Source: Blasia pusilla
Taxonomy: Eukaryota > Marchantiophyta > Marchantiopsida > Blasiales
NCBI GenBank assembly: GCA_050084515.1
Contig: CM114274.1
Coordinates: forward strand, 19,468,001 to 19,532,000
Reading direction: 5' to 3'
Length of the DNA stretch: 64,000 nucleotides
This document shows, in pieces, positions 1 to 12,269 of this stretch. Every line of letters begins with the position of its first letter. The stretch's first letter is position 1. Below the pieces are notes generated by a model that did no database searches, was not told the origin of the DNA, and saw nothing but the letters and a program-made list of their open reading frames with translations. The position numbers and the translations under genes were made by a program.

Positions 1-232
1 CGGATCTTTCCTTTGGCAACCCACTTCCTAGACTCGACTTCTTTCAAGTCTCATTCCGCGTTTGGTCCAGGTTTCTCAATCGCGACCATAACATCTGAAA
101 CGTGACTCCTCGCTCGCGTCTCGTCTCTTGTCTCCTCTTTGAGACAACTCCAACGCGCAAACCATCTTAGCGTGAGCCCGCTAATGTTCCGATGTTCCGC
201 TTGGCACTTGTTTGGTCATGAGGGTCGCGACA
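1..232 (-). repeat. Inverted partial copy of a 1.3 kb LTR (TGTCGCG...)
   Basis: The reverse complement of this stretch matches 4,826-5,057 almost base for base, including the terminal TGTCGCGAC at position 232. It is therefore the start of the same LTR, inserted in the opposite orientation and cut off by the window edge. It interrupts the C-terminal end of the Copia-1 RNase H, whose reading frame runs on into the repeat. The two copies form a large inverted repeat around the Copia-1 coding region. Confidence 0.85.
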
Positions 233-620
233 ATAGGGGCGAGACACATTGTCTCACATGCTGCATTTGTTGCTCCTTTGTAATCAGCCTCTATTGAAGA
301 TAAAGCAACTATAGGTTGCTTCTTTGAAGCCCAACTTATAGTTGCGCTTCCCAAAATAAATGAATAACCAGATGTGGAGGGTCGATCAGACACGCTTCGT
401 GCCCAATCAACATTTGTGAATCCCTGTAATTGAAAACTCGTACAAGATTCAAATTGAAGCCCGAATTGAATAGAGAATTTCACATACCGCATAATCCTCC
501 TCACAACATCACGGTGAGGTTTTCTAGGTGCTTGCATAAACTGGCTCACTAGGCCAACACCATAACTCAAATCTAGTCTAGTTATAGTAAGATAGATCAA
601 ACTTGCCATACCAAGCTCTT
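233..620 (-). pseudogene. Copia-1 RNase H (broken)
   Basis: This is the RNase H end of a Ty1/copia polyprotein. The frame reads SLIYLTITRLDLSYGVG, then a DW-R dipeptide region (FTNVDWARSVSDRPSTSGY), then SWASKKQPIVALSSIEADY. These are the usual copia landmarks just before the 3' LTR. The end is replaced by the inverted LTR at 1-232. Upstream, the RT stops at WYGKFD and this domain begins at once, so the RT segment that normally carries the YVDD catalytic motif is deleted. The element cannot be active. Confidence 0.9.
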
Positions 621-1262
621 GGAGCTTGTTTGAGCCCGTATAGAGCTTTCTTCAACCTGCATATGCAAAATGGAAACTTGGGATGCTCGTATCTAGATGG
701 TTGAGTCATATATACCTCCTCGTATAGATCTCCATTCAAGAAGGCATTCTTGACGTCCACGTGATGTAATCTCCACTTCTTACTTACAACAATTGCAACC
801 ACTGTTCTCGTAGTCGCCATCTTTGCAACATGGCTAAATATTTCCTCATAATCGATACCATATTCTTGTGCATAGCCCTTAGCCACCAATCTTGCTTTGT
901 ATCTATTAATTCTATTATCTTGATGTAGCTTGATTTTGTAAACCCATTTGCAACAATAGCTTCCTTAACGAAATGTATTTCAACCAGCTCCCATGTTTTT
1001 TGATGTCTTAATGCAGCAAGCTCTCCTCCATAGCTTCAATCCATTCAACTTTACTTGCAGCTTCTTCAAAACAACTCGGCTCCTGTTCTTGAAGGGTAGT
1101 CATCATATATGCATGATATGTTGCAAGGAAACCTTCATTTATAAATCTATGAGCTGGATGTATAACTCTACTACAAAGTTGTTGTTCAGAAGTAGATGCC
1201 TCTAACACCTGACTCGAGCTCTGACTAGTGTCAACATACTGAATACATACTCTTCCGTCCAT
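578..1262 (-). pseudogene. Copia-1 reverse transcriptase N-terminal part
   Basis: Two frames joined by a frameshift give the front half of a copia RT. The 1,262-1,008 part ends with EEAASKVEWIEAMEESLL, the usual entry to the RT domain. The 889-578 part has VAKGYAQEYGIDYEEIFS, WRLHHVDVKNAFLNGDLYEEVYM (motif A with its Asp) and YGLKQAPRAWY. The catalytic YVDD segment is absent because of a deletion at about position 600-615. Several stops lie between 890 and 1,007. It belongs to the same minus-strand element as the integrase, protease and gag to the right. Confidence 0.92.
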
Positions 1263-1480
1263 GGACTCACAGATTTAACTGATGAATCTAAGACCTCTCA
1301 TTATCCTACACTAGTACTTAGGGAAGTTGAAGAAAATGTCTCTTGGTTTACAATCATATTCTTCCCCTAAACAGACGAGTTTAGAGGTGGAATAGGCTCA
1401 GATGGAGCATACCATGACTTTAGCTCATCAAAGATAACATCCCGACTAATAATAAGCTGCCTAGAGGATGGAATGTAGCA

Positions 1481-1675
1481 CTAATACCCCTTAGTTCCAT
1501 CAGCATAGCCAATGAAGATATATCTTTCACACTTGGGGTCTACTTTCTGACGTCTTTCAGAAGGAACATGAGCATAACAAACACAGCCAAATACTTTCAA
1601 GAAGGAAAATTCAGGTTTACTTCCTGTGAAGATAAAAATGGTAAATGATAAATAGATCAAGCCCGTGGGACCCAA
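1481..1675 (-). pseudogene. Copia-1 integrase C-terminal segment
   Basis: The frame contains LKVFGCVCYAHVPSERRQK and YIFIGYADGTKGY, the conserved segment that follows the catalytic core of copia integrases. It is separated from the core (2,345-2,611) by an inserted LINE fragment. The downstream linker at about 1,270-1,480 has lost its frame. Confidence 0.88.
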
Positions 1676-2285
1676 AGGGTCAAAAGGCTGAAAAACACAT
1701 TACAAGTCATTCATGCACTGACCCTGAAAAAGATCGTTAAGACCTTCTCCTAGCTACAACCTAGAGCACTTGAGCGATGAATAATGACGTCCCTAATATA
1801 ACAACCTAAATCATACGGCACTAGCTGTAGTAAAGAATAGAAATTTTCCACATCTATTTTATGAGCTAGTCTAATCTCTTCATACCTTGGACATGTAACA
1901 AACACATGCTCTTCATCCTCAATATTTTCTCCGTCACATAACCTACAAATTCGTTCACTTCTATCAATTTTAAACCATCGTCCTTCCTCAATTCCTAGCC
2001 TATGTGACCCAGTTCTATGACGTGCGATAATATGTCGTAAGAACGTGGAGATCCCTGCAAGTAGGTATCCTTGTTCACAATATACAAGCATAGGATTAAC
2101 ATGAAGTTGATAAAACTCCATTTTGGTGCCTCGACTGCTCCAAATGATGTTGAGAGATTGCTTCTGTAGATGCTCACGGAGGGCCATCGGTTTCAAGTCC
2201 CAATCGCGTTTCGCCACATTCCACTTTGAAGACCAAGTCACCACATCCGCCATCCATCCTATGGAACGTGTGGCTCGCAAAGACT
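1676..2285 (-). mobile_element. 5'-truncated LINE fragment inside the copia integrase
   Basis: The minus-strand frame at 2,304-1,750 starts as copia integrase (HDKTPFE in a neighbouring frame) and then changes to unrelated sequence. It ends in GRWFKIDRSERICRLCDG followed by EDEEHVFVTCPRYEEIR. That Cys-X2-Cys ... His-X4-Cys arrangement is the zinc finger found at the C-terminus of many plant LINE reverse transcriptases. The copia integrase resumes at about 1,675, so this is an insertion. Only the extreme 3' end of a LINE is present, as expected from abortive target-primed reverse transcription. Exact borders are uncertain by some tens of bases. Confidence 0.72.
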
Positions 2286-2940
2286 TCGAATGGAGTTTTA
2301 TCATGAACTCTTGCTGTTGGAATTTGGTTGATTAAGAAGACTGCTCATGATACAGCCTCTGCCCAATATACCTTAGGCATGTTCTTCTCATTCAGCATAG
2401 CTCGTGTCGTTTCAACAATATGTCGATTCTTTCTCTCAACCACTCCATTTTTTTGTGGAATGTAACGGCAAGTCACTTGACTTTGGATGCCATTCTGACG
2501 TAAATAGTCATTTAACTCTGTTGAAAGATACTCTCCTCCTCCATCACAACGCAATTTCATAATGTGTTCTCCAATCTGCTTCTCTACTAGAACTTTGAAT
2601 GTTTGAAACACTAAGAATACCTCTAACTTGGCTTTCAGAAAGTATACCCATATATACCTAGAGAAATCATCAATAAATGAAACAAAGTACTAGAAACCAC
2701 TAAGACTATATTATGATGTGGTCCACACATCATTGTGGATCAAATCCAATATCCTAGATGCTCTTCTACCTTGCTTTGGAAAAGGAAATCTAGCTTGTTT
2801 TCCAAATTAGCAAGCTAGGCATTCCTCTAACGTAGCAGGACTCACTAATTTAGGGACTCTTATTACTATATTAGATGATGAAAGACTCTATAATCTTTGA
2901 AGATTCATATGTCCAATTCTTTTATGCCACACATTTAGAT
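2286..2940 (-). pseudogene. Copia-1 integrase catalytic core and GAG-pre-integrase
   Basis: At 2,611-2,345 the frame shows [12 protein letters not shown] (catalytic Asp) and [14 protein letters not shown] (catalytic Glu), followed by [11 protein letters not shown]. At about 2,890-2,935 a short stretch reads WHKRIGHMNLQRL, the zinc-binding entry of the pre-integrase domain. Frameshifts and stops separate the two. The order along the minus strand, protease then integrase then RT then RNase H, is that of Ty1/copia and excludes Ty3/gypsy. Confidence 0.92.
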
Positions 2941-3114
2941 CTGTGACTTGTTGGCGGTTTGACCATACATTATTGTTTGAATCTATGGCATAGAAACATC
3001 TAATTTGAACATTCTGCCAGATCTAGTTCCTTTGGCTATTGTAGTCTGGTCATCCATTTTTTCAATGAAACAACCATCTGCGTTAAACTTCACTTGATAA
3101 TCTTATTCTACTAT

Positions 3115-3390
3115 CTATCCTACAAAGATCAGGTTTCTTGCAATGGTAGGAGCATATAAAACATTTCCAAGAGCACAAAGACCATCTGATGCTATTGGAA
3201 CTTTACTGGTATGCGTGGTATGATGTTGAGTGTCATCTCCTATGAGCACAATTGTAGGATCTTGCACCGGCTCTAAACTACTGAACCATTTAGCTTGTGA
3301 GGTCATGTGATTTGATGCACCAGAGTCAATGTACCAATCTACTGTCGAGTCTTTCTTGACGATTGCTCCCATATGATGAGTCATGACCAA
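3115..3390 (-). pseudogene. Copia-1 aspartic protease
   Basis: The frame contains VDWYIDSGASNHMT, the retropepsin active site (D-S-G) in its usual copia setting, followed by GALGNVLYAPTIARNLIFVG. The active-site triad is intact, but the surrounding polyprotein is split over several frames. It would act in the cytoplasm on the element's own polyprotein. Confidence 0.93.
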
Positions 3391-4352
3391 GAGATGCTCC
3401 GTTTGTGAATGTTGTTGTTCTTGGTACTACTCTTGGTGTTGTTGCTCCATATAGTTTTGTTGTTGTAAGGCTCATGTTCTCATATATGCCTTCTTCTTGA
3501 AGAAAAACTTTGCATAATGACCCTTTATGCCACAGTAATTGCAAGATCCAAGGACCCTCTCCTGTTGACCTCGACCCCAACGGTTTCCACCATCATCACC
3601 TTGTGATTGTGTGTGGTACTGGTTCGTAGTTGATTGAGTGACATTATATTAAGTGCCTCTTCCTCCATATGCTTGATATCCACCACGACCACGGAAGTTT
3701 CTACCAAGACCCCTGCCTCTGTTTGATCCATAACCTGCAAATAGCGCACTCTCTTGCAGACTAGACAAGCTATCGTTGCCTACTAGGCGCATCTCTTCAT
3801 TGATTAACAAAGGGACTAACTCTTGAAAGGTTGGATACTTCTCTCTCACAGAGATAGAGGTCTCAAAGGACTTATAATCTTTTGGAAGGCCTTGAAGAGT
3901 GAACAAAATCAGATAATCATCTTCTATTGTCACTCCAATGCTATTCAACTGATCAAAAATATGTCTGATACTCAAAATTTAATCATTGATGCTCTACGAT
4001 CCGTTCCTCCCTTCATTCAATTGTTGTTTCAATTGAAGCTTTTTGGCCTTTGTAGATGTCTGGAACAGCTTTTCCAATGCATCCTAGGCCTCCTTCGGAA
4101 TATCAACATCTTGAATATGACCTATCATTGGCGAACTAATCGTTATTGAAATGTAGTGGATTACTTGCCTTGCGCGTTTGTTCCAGGTGCGAACATTCAA
4201 GTCTCTTGAGTCACTTTCTGGCTTGCCTCATCACCTGTGACAAGCTTCCATAGTTCTTCATCCGTGAGAAATTGTTTCATGCGAAACTTGCAAACATTGT
4301 AATTATGCTTATCTAGCTTCTCGCCTGTGATTGTTGTTGAGGAATATTCCAT
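3391..4352 (-). pseudogene. Copia-1 gag with zinc knuckle
   Basis: The gag starts at an ATG on the minus strand at 4,352. Its beginning reads EYSSTTITGEKLDKHNYNV and then FRMKQFLTDEELWKLVTG, a typical copia gag N-terminus. It stops after about 55 codons, and the rest lies in other frames: 3,975-3,649 has the retrotrans_gag helices and a Gly/Arg-rich tail. Near 3,530-3,500 there is a knuckle CNYCGIKGHYAKFF in which the last Cys of CX2CX4HX4C has become Phe. The gag is therefore broken by stops and frameshifts and has a damaged zinc knuckle. Confidence 0.85.
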
Positions 4353-4825
4353 GACGAACGATTTCACTTAGAAAAACGTAATTTCAGGCTTTCTACTCCT
4401 CCCATTGAAGCATAGACCACTCCTACACAGAAATTGACTTGAAATTGCCAAAATTGATCAATTGTATGAAAGAACTGGTCGAAATTGGCTAGTAGAGAGC
4501 ATATTGCACAACTTTTCTTTACTAATTGCACTTTCCTACACTAAAATTGCTACTGCACGAGTTCTGAATGTCAAAATCGAGCGATTTTGGATGCGTTGGA
4601 AAGATCTCAACAAGCTCTACAAGACCAATAGAACAAGCCTTTAGCATTTTTCTAGCCTTTGCTGACCCAAATGACTGAATCGATCGGGAAAGCCTTCAGA
4701 AACACCTCCAAAGTTTTATCACCGTCAAAGCTCCACTTGAAATCTGCACCCACTGAGCTCTGAATAAATCTTCTTTCTCCTTGACTGAAATTGTGCCTTC
4801 TCTTGCCTCTCTTCTCTCCTTAAAC
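4353..4825 (-). other. Copia-1 untranslated leader (interrupted)
   Basis: This is the stretch between the gag start and the inserted solo LTR. No gene was recognised in it. It ends with TAAAC at 4,821-4,825, which is repeated at 6,130-6,134 on the other side of the solo LTR. Confidence 0.6.
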
Positions 4826-6134
4826 TGTCGCGACCATCATGACCAAACAAGTGCCAAGCGGAACATCGGAACAGTAGCGGGCTCACGCTAAGATGGTTTG
4901 CGCGTTGGAGTTGTCTCAAAGAGGAGACAAGAGACGAGACGCGAGCGAGGAGTCGCATTTCAGGTGTTATGGTCGCGACTGAGAAACCTGGACCAAACGC
5001 GGATTGAGACTTGAAAGAAGTCGAGTCTAGGAAGTGGGTTGCCAAAGGAAAGATCCAGATGTGGAACGCCACTAGCGTTTGAGAGTTTCCGACTGTATTT
5101 ATGGCCATAACTTTTAGCGCCAAGATGCGTTTGGAGCAAAGAAGAGTGCGTTGGAAAGCTTATGGAGAGCTAGTCCAAACGCATCAAAGATTGTTGCAAA
5201 CGCATGAGCAGAGGCTGAGATACAACCCAAAAACAACTGTAAGTGGAGTCAGGTTGAGGGCCACAATGAATGGCCCGACCCTCTTTTCCCAAAGGGGAGG
5301 GGTTATTGGAGAACCCCAGAAGTACTAGTAAGGGGGAAGGTCTCCGAGAGTGCTTGGAATCCAAACCCCACTTTGGGCGTCGCGGGGCGGCTCAAGGGCA
5401 TGGAACGGAACGCGAGTTTGGGGGTTGGGTTGGAAAACTTGCACCAAGTCCAGTGAGGCGATTTTAGACATCCCTCTTGGATTCCACCCCGCGACTCAAT
5501 TACTTGGGTCTCGGTTCGGAACTCACCCGAGGACCATTGAACAGTTGGGATCGCTAGGCGCGCAAGTGCCATTTCAGATCCTTGGACTAACCAGAAAGTC
5601 TGTTCCAAGTCTTGAAGGACTTGCCATGTGTTGGAAGCTGGGAACTAAGGAAGGTTGAGCTTGATGAGATGCCGAGTTGAGGACTCGGTGGGTTGGAACG
5701 CTGGTTGGCCAAACCCGACTAACGAGAGTGCGTGTTTGGGTGCAGATCGGCGATGAGTTCGTGACCTACTGAACGCACGCTTCCGCAACACTAAAGATTG
5801 ACGTTCAAGGAGAGTAGGGGCGCGACACCCGAGGACCGTTGAACAGTTGGGATCGCTAGGCGCGCAAGTGCCGTTTCAGATCCTTGGACTAACCAGAAAG
5901 TCTGTTCCAAGTCTTGAAGGACTTGCCATGTGTTGGAAGCTGGGAACTAAGGAAGGTTGAGCTTGATGAGACGCCGAGTTGAGGACTCGGTGGGTTGGAA
6001 CGCCGGTTGGCCAAACCCGACTAACGAGAGTGCGTGTTTGGGTGCAGATCGGCGATGAGTTCGTGACCTACTGAACGCACGCTTTCACAACACTAAAGAT
6101 TGACGTTCAAGGAGAGTAGGGGCGCGACATAAAC
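4821..6134 (+). mobile_element. Solo LTR with 5-bp target duplication
   Basis: A 1,304-bp block (4,826-6,129) begins TGTCGCGACC and ends GGGGCGCGACA, so it has TG...CA ends with inverted TGTCGCG/CGCGACA termini. It is flanked by TAAAC on both sides. No protein of its own was seen. This is what recombination between the two LTRs of one retroelement leaves behind. It landed in the leader of Copia-1, between the primer site and gag. An inverted copy is at 1-232. It is more GC-rich than its surroundings. Strand is given as the direction in which it starts with TGTCGCGACC. Confidence 0.88.
5524..6129 (+). repeat. 302-bp tandem duplication within the solo LTR
   Basis: The sequence from CACCCGAGGACC at 5,524 is repeated starting at 5,826, a period of 302 bp, with only a few differences. 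Both units end in GGGGCGCGACA, so the duplication includes the LTR's terminal bases. Without it the LTR would be about 1.0 kb. Confidence 0.92.
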
Positions 6135-6178
6135 ACCAAGAATTTCAAGTGATGTTCTCCTATAACTCTGATACCATG
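6135..6178 (-). other. Copia-1 primer binding site
   Basis: On the minus strand, directly after the LTR end (TTTTCCACA), the sequence is TGGTATCAGAG. This matches the initiator methionine tRNA 3' end, the usual first-strand primer of plant copia elements. It fixes the orientation of Copia-1 and the inner end of its 5' LTR. Confidence 0.85.
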
Positions 6179-6440
6179 TGGAAAACTGCTAAACAAGCAT
6201 AATTGGTGGAAAACGGGTTACACACGCACCCCACCATGGAGAACGAAATTTGCAATGAGAGAATGAATGGAGGATGGTCCCCTTCTCAATTATATAGGGT
6301 ATGTACGAGCAATCCTAACGCTAACCTTAACCATAGTCTCGAGTTAGACTAATTGTGATTAACTAACCCTAGTTAAGATAATCGCACTTAACTGACTAAC
6401 CAAGATTAAACTTCCCTACTTCGTGTGAGTACCAAATGTA
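6179..6440 (-). repeat. Copia-1 5' LTR
   Basis: The short LTR of about 260 bp lies just outside the primer site. Read on the minus strand it starts near TGCTACATTTGG and ends in TTTTCCACA. A TATATAA box sits at about 6,289-6,297, with the start of transcription expected just to its left. The matching 3' LTR would be beyond the left edge of the window, so the outer border cannot be checked by comparison. Confidence 0.65.
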
Positions 6441-7189
6441 GCAGTTCAGGCGTCTCATAAGCTTGACTGTAACTCAATCTTCAATACATATTTTGAGTAG
6501 GTAGGCACTATGCACATCATTTATGTGCAACTTTTTGTACTTTTAGGATAGTGCAAGTGCCTTGACTACAGAGAGATAGAAGATATTACATCGAGGATTA
6601 GAGGGATTCTTTATAATACTCATTCTCGATTCATTTCGGGAAATCATTGTGATACGCTACCTTAGAGATGACATGTGTGTAGATTTTACTTGTCCCTTTT
6701 ATGTTAGATGGCACACTATTAAGTGTCATGCATGTAGTGGTTCCACTTGACTCAATGAGGCTCAAGGTGGGTGGCATTAGAAGGATTGAACTCTTATGAG
6801 AGATCTTCCATGTTGACTACGTATCTCTTCTCTTATTAGAGGATTAGGTGTACGTAGAAGTAGTTGAGTAGAGTACATAGTGTAATCCATGTTGATAGTG
6901 ACTCGTTGGTTGGAGTAATAGCTTGTGCATGCATGTTACCATGCACTTCCTCAAGGGCGTATACACTTGAGGAGGCTCATTTAAAGCCCATCTTTAGATA
7001 TAAACCCCAAGAATGGAATTTATTACATTACAACAAGGTTATATTGGTATATCAAGGCTAGAGTCCCTTAAGTTAAAAGTGGGCTAAGATTGATAGAAAG
7101 ATCACACATTTGTATGTATTTATTTCTTTTCTTACTCACATCTCTGACTTTGTTGAAAGCAAGACATGCATATATAGTGCAACAACATG
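6441..7189. other. No gene recognised; AT-rich repeat-derived sequence
   Basis: There is no convincing coding frame. A stretch at about 7,055-7,140 is similar to 8,270-8,345, so part of this interval belongs to a repeat that occurs twice around the terminal repeat at 7,190-7,790. Confidence 0.5.
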
Positions 7190-7790
7190 GGAAGGCTATA
7201 GGATGCCTTCAAGGAGGTTGGAGGACAACATCAAGAAGTTAAGGATGGTCTATTGAGGACTAGGATAACTTAAGAGAGTAGGTTTCCCCTTATTTTGGAC
7301 TCATTTGGAGCCATATTGACAAACTTAATATTTTAGGTAAGTTCCTATTGTGTGCAAAGTTGAGTTTCCATAACAAGAAGTGACTCTTGACTCCCTAATT
7401 AATGCAAGTCAAGAGCCAATGAGATGAATTGTGTTCACATGTCAACAAGAAAAGGGTTGTAGGAGAGGGGAGGGGTATACCAAGGAGAGAGAGCTTGGGA
7501 GCTCATTCTTTCTTTTTGTTGAACCTTCTTTCATGAGGCAATCAATTATTGTGCTCCTTGCCTTGTAAATAATCCAAACTCTCATTCAGAGAGTGGGTTT
7601 GGTTTGACATGAGTGAGATATGGAGTGTGTGTTAGAACTTTGATAATGACTAATTGGAGATATTTGGTATATGATCATCTATGTTTGTATATGCCATGAG
7701 TGAGTATTGTATCTTGTGTTTATGTATGTGTGGATGGTGACAACGATGTATATTGTGTAGTAATGTGTATGTGCATGAAAATTGGGACAC
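7190..7790 (+). repeat. Diverged gypsy terminal repeat (A-B unit)
   Basis: This block is similar to the reverse complement of 31,488-32,120. Shared landmarks in order are: AGAGAGTAGGTTTCCCC, a CTCATTTGGAGCCATA stretch, GGGTATACCAAGG, AGCTCATTCTTTC, GAGTGGGTTTGGTTTGACATGAG, then GGAGATATTTGG and finally GTGTAGTAATGTGTATGTGCATGA. It therefore contains both segment A and segment B with no element between them, like a solo terminal repeat. It is clearly older than the copies at 31-41 kb and 49-52 kb. Confidence 0.7.
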
Positions 7791-9273
<1,483 letters not shown>

Positions 9274-9300
<27 letters not shown>

Positions 9301-11445
9301 AATCTCTTGAACCTTTTTCGCCCAAGATTTGGCCTCGCTTTTACGGGTCTTCTTTGGGTCAGTTTTCCCCATCACCTCTTTAGGATAGCGATGGGAGTCC
9401 ATTGTCTCCAGCTGCCTCCGCCATTTCAACTTGGCGATATCATGTCTATCCTCCAAGGGTTCCACACCTAGTTCTAATCTCACACCAACGCGGGTTGTTC
9501 GTGATGAAGTTGACATCATACCCCAAACGCCTTCACCGCACGACTTCAAGCCTATCCCTTTGTTTGGTGTTGGCATCCCACACTCTGCCCGTATTCCAGC
9601 GAGGGACGAATGGTATGCAAAATGACACAGCGCTTTACTTCTGATGTGATGTCCCGGCATTGTAGGAATCTGGACAGACCGTTCACCTTCTTGTGGCCTT
9701 TCTCAATTGTCTTCTTGATGTGTGCATCCCACATGCAATCTTCCGAGAATTCTATGCCCAGATAGGTGTAGGTAGCCACACGGGGGATCTCTTCGTCATC
9801 CCAGTACCAGTGTTGGTCTTGGTCCTCCTCCTTGCCATTGAAAATCATCACACCGCACTTCAGTACATTTGCCTCCATGCCCCACATGTCACACCAGATT
9901 TTGGTCAGGGAGATCATCTCTTGGAGTTTCTCTCCTGTTTCCTCGAGGCCACCAACGTCATCAGCAAACATGAGGGCAACAATAGAGTTGCTGCCCACCC
10001 GTATGCCTAGTCCACTATCCTCCAGTTCTTCCAATAGGGAATTCACGAAAATGTTGAAGAGGGTGGGGGAGAGCGGGCATCCTTGAGCCACTCCTTGCTT
10101 GATGTCGAATGTCCCACTCTTTTGGCCATTCACCAGAACTCTACTCCTTGTGTTCTGGTACATCTTCTCCACCACCCTACACATTTTCCCTCTCAGCCCC
10201 GCCTTCCACAGGCTATAAGAAAGCCCGTCACACCATACAGTGTCGTATGCCTTCTTGAGGCCCAAGAAGAAGCAATAGGTGGGTTTCCCCTCTTTTTCCT
10301 ACCCAGGATGATGAGCCGATCAAGGTGAAGATGTGGTCCACGCATCCTCGGGCTTGCCGGAAGCCACCTGGCCTTCCTTGATGACATGAATTCTCCTCCG
10401 GTACATAGAGATCCTATTGTTGAGTATACGGCGGAGGAGCTTCCGACTACACTCAAGCAATGTAATACCCCAGTAGTTTCAGGGTCTTTCGCTCACCCTT
10501 CTTGAAGAGGTTCACAATGACTCCCATCCGCCATCTTTGTGGGATGACTTCAGCCCTTGAGACCAGGTTGAAGAGACTCACTAGAGAACGAGCCATAGCA
10601 AAGATCGCCATACTTCAATGACTCATTCACAAGCTCATCACCACCGCTTTGCTTTGTGGTTCACAAGTTCTTTGATCGCTGCTCCCACCTCAGCCAGGGA
10701 GAACCAATCATTATATGGGTTGCCCACTCAACCTCATCATCCGCCTTCTCCGTTGTATCTTAACAAAATCCTCCACCACCCTCTCAAGTTCGCTCTTCAA
10801 GGGATGTCCGAGCGGGCTTCTTGCCTAACTCCTTGTAATGGCCTTCCAACACATGTCGGACCTGTTTAGCCGTGGTCACCATTCCACCGTCTTTTCTCTT
10901 CAAGGCCTTTACGTCATTTTTGTCCCTGGCCTTGCTCAATTTCTGCACTTCCATCCATAACTTTTTCTGATTCTCAGTGAAATTCTCATTGATGGATGAG
11001 TATGTGGCTTGGTTCATTTTCTTCTTGTGCATGCGCACGAGAAGACGGGTTTCCTTGCGTAGGGCCACATACTCGCCCACAAGGATGCATCGCCCCTGGC
11101 TTTGGCACTTGTGACATACGCTTCCCTTCGCGTTTGGCAATGGCGCCTTGAGTTCCAAGGACCACCATTTGTGACTCTGCCGATATTATCAATTTCCTGC
11201 CGACAAGCAATCTCGGCGGCATCTGTCACTCCACGCTCCCACCATGCCAGCACCATGTCCACAATTGTTCTTGTGAACCCAAAGGTCTTGACGGTAGATT
11301 CAATGAAAGTGCCAAATGCCAAGAGATTTTCTTCCAGCTTGCCAATGTACACCTTCTTGTTGCCCTCATCTTGAAGTCCTCTATCCTCCATTTCTTGATC
11401 ACCCCTGACCTTTGGTTTGGTCGAGCATTTTAGCCTTTGCTGCAA
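9274..11445 (-). pseudogene. LINE-2 reverse transcriptase (broken)
   Basis: This is the RT of a non-LTR retrotransposon, spread over several frames. The best part (10,265-9,552) reads KKAYDTVWCDGLSYSLW (motif A), NGQKSGTFDIKQGVAQGCPL (motif B, QG-PLSPTLF) and IVALMFADDVGG (motif C, FADD). In motif A the sequence is FFLGLKKAYD, so the Asp usual three residues before KKA is Gly. Upstream linker frames (11,445-10,784) contain charged helical sequence. Downstream, 9,660-9,274 carries KLKWRRQLETMD and a Lys-rich tail typical of LINE C-termini. It was made for target-primed reverse transcription in the nucleus, but this copy is inactive. Confidence 0.9.
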
Positions 11446-11450
11446 CTCTG

Positions 11451-12260
11451 TCAGACCAATGAATGATCTGATCTTCCAATGTCTATCGCATCCACTGTGA
11501 TCTTCCCACTGCGTGTGTAGAGTTCCTCATCCACAGCTATGTAGTCCACAATTGAGCTCTCATTCTCCTTGAAGTTGACCCTAGTCCAAGCTGGGGATCC
11601 CACCTTATGCCTATCATTAAGTGCCATCAGTTGAAGTTCCCTCAACATCGTGATCAGCCGTGTGCCATTGCCATTCACTCTCACATCTCCAAACATCCCG
11701 ATCTCCGCTTGGGGATCAGTGCCTTGCCCCACCCAGCTGTTGAAGTCTCCCAACAAGACTATGTTCCCCTTTGTCTGGAACCCAAGGCAATCAGTTTTCA
11801 CACTATCAAACGCTGCCTCTATCACAACAGCAGATTCACTGTTTGTAGGCATGTAAATACACCCGATATACATATCCCGCGAGTTGCACTCAGCTCGGAC
11901 TTTGACCCATATGTTGTGTTCATACTCGAGCCATGTGTTGATGATCTCACACCTGTCCACCATGAAGTCTCTGATGAAGAACCCGACACCCTTCATACCT
12001 CTGTTGTTGTCCGCCTGGGTGCTGCACATCTTTCCAAACCATGCATAGTGTGGTACATGGGGTATCTCCATTAACTTGGTTTCCCAAGTTTCCTGACCCC
12101 CGCATATATGTATTTGATTTTTCAGCAAAACTTCAGCAACCTCCATTTGCTTCATTGCATGGGTGGGTCCACGAAGTTCAGTACCCAAACGGAGACTGTC
12201 ACTAAGTGGGTTGGGGATCGGCGGGCACGCTTTTGGCATCGGTGTGGCTGCTTGCGACAT
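11451..12260 (-). pseudogene. LINE-2 EEP-type endonuclease
   Basis: A 270-residue open frame holds an almost complete apurinic-type endonuclease (exonuclease-endonuclease-phosphatase fold). Landmarks in order are: LKNQIHICGGQETW (catalytic Glu), VGFFIRDFMVDRCEI, DMYIGCIYMPTN, NIVLLGDFNSWVG (GDFN), SSIVDYIAVDEEL and IDIGRSDHSLV (SDH). All expected catalytic residues are visible. This domain nicks the target to prime reverse transcription. It lies directly upstream of the RT on the same strand. It is the best preserved part of the LINE. Confidence 0.93.
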
Positions 12261-12269
12261 GGAACCTCT

